In this document: one piece after another, positions 15,016-20,706 of the stretch
Numbering within the stretch: position 1 is the first letter of the stretch
How the letters are laid out: every line of letters starts with the position of its first letter
Source: Chitinophaga pinensis
Lineage (GTDB): Bacteria; Bacteroidota; Bacteroidia; SXHM01
Reading direction: 5' to 3'
DNA length: 20,706 nt
NCBI GenBank assembly: GCA_945889235.1
Contig: CAMDBK010000018.1
Span: 1 to 20,706 of the forward strand
Translations under genes and position numbers: made by a program
Notes under the pieces: model-generated
The model's input: only the letters and a program-made list of their open reading frames with translations
What the model was told of the DNA's origin: nothing
Database searches by the model: none

Positions 15016-16866
15016 TCAATCACTTGGTGTTTCTTTTTTAATAACAGTTTTATCAATCGCGGGCTTAGGCATCAGATTAGCATTCAAAATAAATTCTTCA
15101 ACAAAAGGTCGTCTTAAACTATCAGTCAGGTATTTTTCAATCAGCAGGCTGGCAATAGGCGCAGCGTAGGTTCCGCCCTTCCCTGAATTTTCAACAAACA
15201 CAGCCAATGCAATCTTCGGGTTGTCTTTTGGCGCGAAACACACAAACACCGAGTGGTCCTCACCATGCGGGTTTTGCGCAGTTCCTGTTTTTCCACAGTA
15301 AGGTATGCCTTTCAGTTTCGAGCGGGCTGCTGTTCCGGCTTCAACAACCTGTTCCATGCCGTCAATCACCAACTGGAAATACTCCTTATTAATAGTTGTG
15401 TAATTTTTGGTAGTGAATTTATCTTCAATCTTTTTGTTGCCTATTTTCTTTATCAGGTGTGGCGGATAATAATAACCGCGGTTGGCAAGTGTGGCTACAA
15501 GGTTTGCCAGTTGCAAAGGTGTAGTGCCCAACTCGCCCTGCCCTATAGCAAGCGAAACAACGGTCAGCGATTTCCAGTGGCTCTTGCCGTAAATCTTGTC
15601 GTAATAATCACCCGAAGGAATTAAACCTCTCAGCTCGCTGGGCAAATCAGTGTCAAACTTTTTCCCGAAACCAAAACTCAAAACGTGTTTGCGCCACACA
15701 TCATATCCTTCACGCACCGATTTTTTACTGTCCAGAATGTTGCGGTAAACGTTGCAGTAATAAGCATTGCACGAATGCTGCACCGATTGCATGAGGTTAA
15801 GCGGTGAAGGATGTTGGTGGCAACCAACATGTATTCCCCCTGCCGAATAGCCCATGCGACAGGAGTATGTAGTTTGCGGAAACACCACTTTTTCCTGTTG
15901 GGCTATCAGGTTATTTACCAACTTAAATGTTGAGCCCGGAGGATACTGCGCCATCAGCGCGCGGTTAAACAACGGCTTGAATTCATCTTTTGCCAACAGC
16001 GAATAGTTAGCGGAGCGCACACGCCCCACCAATAAATTAGGGTCGTATGTTGGGCTGGTGGCAAGTATTAATATCTCTCCCGTAGAAGGTTCAATAGCCA
16101 CCACGCTTCCGATTTTATTTTGCATCAGCCGCTCGGCATACGCCTGCAACTCCCCGTCAATCGTGGAAATAAGGTCAAGCCCCGAAACAGGAAGCTTATC
16201 ATACTCACCGTTTTTAAAACTTCCTTTCGGAACATTTTTTACATCCACCATCATCACCTTGTCGCCTTTTTGTCCACGCAGATATTCTTCGTAGTGCTTC
16301 TCAATTCCGCTCACACCAATGTAATCACCCGACTTGTAATACACATTATCCTTGGTCATGCGGTCGTCAACCTCGCCAACATAACCAAGCAAGTGTGCAG
16401 CCACCCTGCTCGGATATTTGCGCAGCGTGCGGGTTTGCGTAAAAAATCCTTTATAGCGGTAAAGTTTTTCCTGCAGTAGCGCATAAAACTCACTTGATAG
16501 TTGCTTCTCAAAAACCGAAGGCTTAAACTTTGAATACACTTTTATCTTTTCCATCCGCTGCCTGAAATCATCCACTGTAATGCCAAGCGTGGTGCAGAAG
16601 TCCAGCGTGTCTAATTTTTCAACTTGCTTAGGAATAACCATCAAATCATAATATGCTTCGTTGTAAACAAGCAGTTTCCCCTTGCGGTCGTAAACCAATC
16701 CCCGCGCAGGATATTCGGTCATGTGACGCAGCACATTATTCTCTGCCGATAGTTTTGAAGTGTCGTCAATTACCTGCAAAAAAAACAAACGGATAAGAAA
16801 AATAATTCCGGTGAAAATAATCACTCCTCCTACAAAAAGCTTGCGGTCTGAATAGCGCAGATCCAT
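15016..16866 (-). CDS. mrdA: Penicillin-binding protein 2 (elongasome transpeptidase)
   Basis: A 616-residue class B PBP that cross-links the peptidoglycan made by RodA. It has one membrane helix (about 10-31), a pedestal region with R55-G-L-V-Y-D60 and the YVGEV..DD motif (about 162-168), then a transpeptidase domain (about 250-580). All active-site motifs are present: S312-T-F-K315, S365-C-N367 and K526-T-G528. Between the first two lies a Cys/His-rich stretch, C336 then H346-V-G-C349-H350-Q-H352, with C366 inside the second motif. This is a possible metal site comparable to the zinc site described for gammaproteobacterial PBP2. Its ATG overlaps the mreD stop by one base (TAATG), so translation is coupled. 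The proline-containing, charged C-terminal tail (about 600-616) is probably disordered. Confidence 0.97.
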   Translation of the reverse strand: MDLRYSDRKLFVGGVIIFTGIIFLIRLFFLQVIDDTSKLSAENNVLRHMTEYPARGLVYDRKGKLLVYNEAYYDLMVIPKQVEKLDTLDFCTTLGITVDDFRQRMEKIKVYSKFKPSVFEKQLSSEFYALLQEKLYRYKGFFTQTRTLRKYPSRVAAHLLGYVGEVDDRMTKDNVYYKSGDYIGVSGIEKHYEEYLRGQKGDKVMMVDVKNVPKGSFKNGEYDKLPVSGLDLISTIDGELQAYAERLMQNKIGSVVAIEPSTGEILILATSPTYDPNLLVGRVRSANYSLLAKDEFKPLFNRALMAQYPPGSTFKLVNNLIAQQEKVVFPQTTYSCRMGYSAGGIHVGCHQHPSPLNLMQSVQHSCNAYYCNVYRNILDSKKSVREGYDVWRKHVLSFGFGKKFDTDLPSELRGLIPSGDYYDKIYGKSHWKSLTVVSLAIGQGELGTTPLQLANLVATLANRGYYYPPHLIKKIGNKKIEDKFTTKNYTTINKEYFQLVIDGMEQVVEAGTAARSKLKGIPYCGKTGTAQNPHGEDHSVFVCFAPKDNPKIALAVFVENSGKGGTYAAPIASLLIEKYLTDSLRRPFVEEFILNANLMPKPAIDKTVIKKETPSD

Positions 16867-17381
16867 TAGTTCTTTTTAACCGGGTTAAAGAGATACTGCG
16901 TAATAACTACCAGCAACAGCGTAAACACCGAACTTAAAATTACACGCAGCAGTGTGGAGAAAAATGAAGAGAACCGAAACACCTCTAAATAAAACAACGC
17001 GAAGTGGTGAAGGAAAATCATTATTCCTGCATACGTCAGAAACCAGTTAATGCCAAACTTCTGTATGGTGATTTTGCTTCCGCGGTCAAAACCCTCACGC
17101 GGTGAAATCAGCCGAAGTAAATAAGGGCGGCAGAACGCCATAAACACACAGGCCGATGCATGCATGCCGGCAGTGTTCTCAAATAAATCAATGCTTATGC
17201 CCATAAGAAAAGAAAGCAGCAGCAACAGCCATCCCGGTGTTTCAAGCGGAAGCATGAGAATAAAAAATACATAGAGATAAGGATTGATAAAACCACCCAA
17301 CTCTACATTGTTTAATACCAGCACCTGAAAGATGATGAGGATTACAAAACGCAATGTATTTTTTACTAACAGTTCAATCAT
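16866..17381 (-). CDS. mreD: Rod-shape-determining protein MreD
   Basis: A 171-residue hydrophobic protein with about five membrane helices, the inner-membrane linker of the elongasome that works with MreC and the MreB filaments. MreD is poorly conserved in sequence. The call rests on size, the hydrophobic pattern, segments such as FINPYLYVFFILMLPLETP (about 31-49) and GISIDLFENTAGMHASA (about 61-77), and its position between mreC and mrdA. The start overlaps the end of mreC by 8 bp and the stop overlaps the mrdA start by 1 bp, so all three genes are tightly coupled. Confidence 0.92.
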   Translation of the reverse strand: MIELLVKNTLRFVILIIFQVLVLNNVELGGFINPYLYVFFILMLPLETPGWLLLLLSFLMGISIDLFENTAGMHASACVFMAFCRPYLLRLISPREGFDRGSKITIQKFGINWFLTYAGIMIFLHHFALFYLEVFRFSSFFSTLLRVILSSVFTLLLVVITQYLFNPVKKN

Positions 17382-18204
17382 TGGTTGAATCTTCTTCTAA
17401 TTGCACTTGTTCGTTTTTCAGCAAATTACCTACTACATATACATTTGATACGCTTCGGAAATCTGTTCCCGGTTTTACTTTTATGGTGTAGAAATTATTT
17501 CCGGGTTCCAGTTCAAAATCTTCAATGGTACCTACAACAACTCCTTCAGGAAAAATGGCGGAGAATGAAGTCGTAATAACCGTATCGCCTTTGTGCAGCT
17601 TTACGTGGGAAGGAATATCAACCAGATTAACCAGCGAAGCATTGTTCCCGTTCCACACCATCGACCCGAAATAATTATTGTTTTTTATCTGTGCACTTAT
17701 TTTTGAATTCACATGCAGCATCGAAATTACTGTGCAGAAATTTGCAGAAACATCTTTTACAATTCCAACAACACCAACAGGTGTAATCACTGCCATATTT
17801 CGTTCAATACCGTGCAGACTTCCGCGGTTCAGCGTAAGGTAATTGTTGCGTTTGTTTACAGTCTTGTTTACCACTCTGGCAGCGCGGTAGGTGTATTGCT
17901 GGCGGTAAACCGTATCATTTACATTGAACACCTGCACATCATATCTGAAGAAAGAACTAGGATGATGCTTTTTCAGTTCTGCATTTTCTGCGGCAAGAAT
18001 ATCATTCGCTTTTTTTAGCGAAAAATATTCGGTGATATTGTTATAAACATTCAGAAAATTTCCGGCAGTAGCAGATGCTGAATTAATGAAACCCGCCCGC
18101 TGATAATTATTATTCTGTATAAGCAGGTAAACAGAAAGACTTTGTAAAATCAGGAAGAGAAAAACAAAATGATTTCGCCAGATAAATACAAATATATTTT
18201 TCAT
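17374..18204 (-). CDS. mreC: Rod-shape-determining protein MreC
   Basis: A 276-residue bitopic protein: an N-terminal membrane helix (about 12-29), a short coiled-coil segment (about 60-80, LKKANDILAAENAELKK), then the two beta-barrel subdomains of MreC (about 105-260). The signature GVVGIVKDVS (143-153) and KLHKGDTVITTSFSAIFPEG (202-221) are present. MreC sits in the periplasm and activates PBP2. The coiled coil is short for the family. The C-terminal tail is acidic (QLEEDSTND) and is encoded in the overlap with mreD. Unusually for this phylum, a Shine-Dalgarno-like AGGAG lies 5 nt before the ATG; it belongs to the GC-rich element between mreB and mreC. Confidence 0.95.
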   Translation of the reverse strand: MKNIFVFIWRNHFVFLFLILQSLSVYLLIQNNNYQRAGFINSASATAGNFLNVYNNITEYFSLKKANDILAAENAELKKHHPSSFFRYDVQVFNVNDTVYRQQYTYRAARVVNKTVNKRNNYLTLNRGSLHGIERNMAVITPVGVVGIVKDVSANFCTVISMLHVNSKISAQIKNNNYFGSMVWNGNNASLVNLVDIPSHVKLHKGDTVITTSFSAIFPEGVVVGTIEDFELEPGNNFYTIKVKPGTDFRSVSNVYVVGNLLKNEQVQLEEDSTND

Positions 18205-18240
18205 TCTTTCTCCTCACCATAGGGGAGGCTGGGTGGGGTG
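18205..18240 (-). repeat. GC-rich element in the mreB-mreC gap, supplying an SD-like site
   Basis: The whole 36-bp gap reads, on the minus strand, as C-rich sequence (CACCCCACCCAGCC) running into CTCCCC-TAT-GGTGAGGAG, an imperfect short palindrome ending in AGGAG near the mreC start. It stands out from the AT-rich gaps elsewhere. From memory, similar strings recur in Bacteroidota intergenic regions. It may be a dispersed repeat that now acts as a ribosome-binding site. Confidence 0.5.
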
Positions 18241-19266
18241 TTATCGCATCAGGAACGGGAACTTGTCAATATTCTTCAGCGCAATTCCTGTGCCGCGGGC
18301 AACCGCGCGCAACGGGTCTTCTGCAATGTGAACAGGCAAACCTGTCTTGCGTGAAATACGCAAATCAAGTCCGCGTAACAATGCACCACCGCCCGCCAAA
18401 TAAAGTCCTGTTCTGAAAATATCAGCAGAAAGTTCAGGAGGTGTTAACTCTAACGCATTCATTACCGCTGTCTCCACTTTAATAATGGATTTATCCAGTG
18501 CCTGTGCAATTTCCTGGTAAGTAACTTTTATCTCTTTTGGTTTTCCGGTCATTAAATCTCTTCCGTGAACTGCAAGTTCTGGCGGAGGATTTTCCAATTC
18601 AGTCAACGCAGAACCCACTTCAATTTTTATTTTTTCAGCGGTGCGCTCGCCTACAAGAACGTTGTGTACACTGCGGATATAATTTTCAATGTCGGCTGTA
18701 AATTCATCACCTGCCGTGCGGATAGAACGGTCGCACACAATACCGCCCAGCGCAATTACCGCAATTTCGCTGGTTCCGCCACCGATGTCAATAATCATAT
18801 TTCCCATAGGCTCTTCCACATCAATACCAATACCTATTGCTGCTGCCATCGGTTCCTGAATCAGATAAACTTCTTTTCCTCCTGCGTGTTCAGCTGAGTC
18901 GCGAACCGCACGTTTCTCCACCTCTGTAATACCTGAAGGAATACAAATAACCATTTTCAAAGAAGGTTGGAAAAACGAATTCTTAGTGGGGCTTACCATC
19001 TTAATCATTTCACGAATCATGGCTTCGGCAGCCTGGAAATCCGCAATTACACCGTCACGTAGCGGCCGAATGGTTTTAATATTCTCATGCGTTTTTCCGT
19101 GCATCAGCATGGCTTTTTTTCCTACAGCCATCACTTTTTCTGTGCGCCTGTCTATTGCAACAATAGAAGGCTCATCCACCACCACTTTGTCGTTATGAAT
19201 AATCAGTGTGTTGGCCGTGCCAAGGTCAATCGCAATTTCCTGTGTTAAAAAATTGAAAAGTCCCAT
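18241..19266 (-). CDS. mreB: Rod-shape-determining protein MreB (bacterial actin)
   Basis: A 341-residue actin-fold ATPase that forms membrane-associated filaments directing side-wall synthesis. The first phosphate loop is D14-L-G-T-A-N-T20 and the second D160-I-G-G-G-T165. QEPMAAAIG (137-145), the connecting CIPSGITEVEKRAVRDSAEHAGG region (108-130, quoted by its ends) and the C-terminal YLAGGGALLRGLD adenosine motif are intact. The N-terminal MGLFNFL is a possible membrane-binding amphipathic segment. The length is normal. It starts 26 bp after the purH stop, so purH and the mre genes probably share a transcript. It is followed by the 36-bp GC-rich gap and mreC. Confidence 0.98.
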   Translation of the reverse strand: MGLFNFLTQEIAIDLGTANTLIIHNDKVVVDEPSIVAIDRRTEKVMAVGKKAMLMHGKTHENIKTIRPLRDGVIADFQAAEAMIREMIKMVSPTKNSFFQPSLKMVICIPSGITEVEKRAVRDSAEHAGGKEVYLIQEPMAAAIGIGIDVEEPMGNMIIDIGGGTSEIAVIALGGIVCDRSIRTAGDEFTADIENYIRSVHNVLVGERTAEKIKIEVGSALTELENPPPELAVHGRDLMTGKPKEIKVTYQEIAQALDKSIIKVETAVMNALELTPPELSADIFRTGLYLAGGGALLRGLDLRISRKTGLPVHIAEDPLRAVARGTGIALKNIDKFPFLMR

Positions 19267-19292
19267 AAATGGTTTTCGTTTGTATGTTGTTA

Positions 19293-20706
19293 TTAATGTT
19301 TAAAATGTCTTGTTCCTGTCATTACCATTGCCATTCCGTTGGTGTTGCAATAGTCAATTGATTCCTGATCTTTTACCGAACCACCGGGTTGCAGTACTGC
19401 TGTAACTCCTGCCTTATGTGCAATCTCAACGCAATCGGGAAAAGGAAAAAATGCATCAGAGCCCATCACCGAACCGTTGAGGTCAAAACCAAATGATGTT
19501 GCTTTTGCGATGGCTTGTCTCAGTGCATCAACACGTGAAGTTTGTCCAACACCGCTTGCTAAAAGTTGTTTGTTTTTTGCCAGAACAATGGTGTTGCTTT
19601 TTGTGTGCTTCACAATTTTGTTGGCGAATTCCATATCGTTCAATTCATTTGCTGTCGGGGCTTTTACAGTTGCCGTTTTCATATCGGCAATGGTTTCAGT
19701 TTTCAAATCTTTGTCCTGTTCTATCACACCATTCAGTAACGTGCGAAATTGTTTTTTAGAAAACTCAACAGGTTTTTGAACTAAAATAATTCTGTTCTTT
19801 TTTTGTTTCAGAATCTCAAGTGATGCACTAGAATATGAAGGTGCAATTATCACTTCAAAAAACAGATTGTTAATTTCGGTTGCGGTTGCTTCATCTACTT
19901 CACGGTTGGTGATTAATATTCCACCAAACGCTGAAACAGGATCTGCTGCCAGTGCAGCTTTCCATGCGTCAGTTAAATTAGTTCTGCTGGCAATTCCGCA
20001 TGCATTGTTGTGTTTAAGAATGGCAAAGGTTGGTTCCGTAAATTCTGCGATTAAGGCAACTGCGGCATCAACATCTAACAAGTTGTTATAAGATAATTCT
20101 TTGCCATGCAATTTATCAAACAGGTCTTCCATTTTTCCATAGAAGATACCTTGCTGATGCGGATTTTCACCGTACCGCAATACTTGCGCCTGCGCTATAC
20201 TTTGCTTGAAAATATTTTTCTTTCCCTGATTAAAATAATTGAAAATAGCGCTGTCGTAATTTGATGAAATATGAAATGCATTCAACGCATGTTGTCTGCG
20301 TTCTTCCAACGATGTTGAACCGTTTTTTTCGTTCAGCAATTCAAGCAACTCAGGATATTCATCACGTGAAGAAACTATCAGCACATCTTTAAAATTCTTT
20401 GCAGCAGCGCGGATAAGCGAAATGCCGCCAATGTCAATTTTCTCAATAATATCCTGTTCCGCAGCGCCCGAAGCAACCGTAGCTTCAAACGGATAAAGAT
20501 CAACAATCACCAAATCAATTTCAGGTATTTCGTATTCTTCTAATTGTAACAGGTCAGACTGTAACTCACGTCTGCCAAGGATTCCACCAAATATTTTTGG
20601 ATGCAATGTTTTTACTCTTCCCCCTAAAATAGATGGATAAGAAGTTAGTTGTTCCACCGGAATTACAGTGCCGCCAAGGTCTTCAATGAATTTTTGTGTT
20701 CCTCCG
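19293..20706 (-). CDS. purH: Bifunctional purine biosynthesis protein PurH (5' end cut off by the window)
   Basis: AICAR transformylase/IMP cyclohydrolase, the last two steps of de novo IMP synthesis. The reading frame runs open to the window edge (codons GGA-GGA-ACA at the end, giving GGTQKFIEDLGG), so the real start lies outside and about 40-50 residues are missing. The GTG at 20657 is internal. The cyclohydrolase domain shows SILGGRVKTLHPKIFGGIL and VIVDLYPF. The transformylase domain shows LRYGENPHQQG, LLDVDAAVALI, KHNNACGIA with the catalytic Lys-His pair, SAFGGI, and the C-terminal SDAFFPFPDCVEIA, LQPGGSVKD and TGTRHF. The C-terminus is complete. Its position directly before mreB is common in Bacteroidota. 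The shared promoter would lie outside the window. Confidence 0.97.
   Translation of the reverse strand, partial: GGTQKFIEDLGGTVIPVEQLTSYPSILGGRVKTLHPKIFGGILGRRELQSDLLQLEEYEIPEIDLVIVDLYPFEATVASGAAEQDIIEKIDIGGISLIRAAAKNFKDVLIVSSRDEYPELLELLNEKNGSTSLEERRQHALNAFHISSNYDSAIFNYFNQGKKNIFKQSIAQAQVLRYGENPHQQGIFYGKMEDLFDKLHGKELSYNNLLDVDAAVALIAEFTEPTFAILKHNNACGIASRTNLTDAWKAALAADPVSAFGGILITNREVDEATATEINNLFFEVIIAPSYSSASLEILKQKKNRIILVQKPVEFSKKQFRTLLNGVIEQDKDLKTETIADMKTATVKAPTANELNDMEFANKIVKHTKSNTIVLAKNKQLLASGVGQTSRVDALRQAIAKATSFGFDLNGSVMGSDAFFPFPDCVEIAHKAGVTAVLQPGGSVKDQESIDYCNTNGMAMVMTGTRHFKH

Noticed and set aside
20657..20657. GTG at 20657 as the purH start
   Set aside because: The frame continues upstream to the window edge with conserved PurH residues (GGTQKFIEDLGG), so the gene is truncated by the window rather than starting here.

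Overview
The window reads as an ordinary chromosomal segment of a Bacteroidota bacterium. The evidence is a type IX secretion (T9SS) sorting tail on a large secreted protein, promoter-like elements of the Bacteroidota type (TTTG, about 20 nt, then TAnnTTTG), almost no Shine-Dalgarno sequences, and a purH-mreB-mreC-mreD-mrdA-rodA gene order familiar from this phylum. I cannot name the genus.

Layout. At 1-3366 the two subunits of a 3-oxoacid CoA-transferase (scoA, scoB) lie on the minus strand but are separated by a plus-strand GT-C-type membrane glycosyltransferase gene. Just upstream of scoA is a bifunctional class A penicillin-binding protein (3367-5610). Next comes a secreted CotH-type protein with lamin-tail and chitobiase-like modules and a T9SS tail (5695-8226, minus). 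Diverging from it is a compact three-gene plus-strand set (8291-10510): a DUF2804 protein, an exported START-domain protein and a small lipoprotein. These are followed by a YebC-family protein (10592-11299) and a PpiD/SurA-like periplasmic peptidyl-prolyl isomerase (11480-13579), which ends at a strong symmetric terminator. From 13696 to the right edge the minus strand carries the cell-elongation operon, read in the order purH (5' end cut off by the window), mreB, mreC, mreD, mrdA (PBP2), rodA.

How the genes relate. Most of the window serves the cell envelope: elongasome scaffold (MreBCD), elongasome peptidoglycan synthesis (RodA and PBP2), a second peptidoglycan synthase (PBP1A-like), periplasmic folding (PpiD-like), T9SS export (CotH protein), probable glycan transfer (GT-C) and possible lipid handling (START/DUF2804/lipoprotein). 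The CoA-transferase and PurH are metabolic.

The most distinctive feature is a set of short repeat or palindromic elements of different sequence placed at gene edges: 8168-8195, 9358-9417, 11303-11428, 13658-13681, 14968-15009 and 18205-18240. Two of them lie inside signal-peptide coding sequence and are translated. I see no CRISPR array, transposase, tRNA, rRNA, prophage gene or recognisable defence system. Nothing here is a clear new system. The DUF2804-START-lipoprotein set and the interrupted scoAB locus are the best candidates for follow-up.
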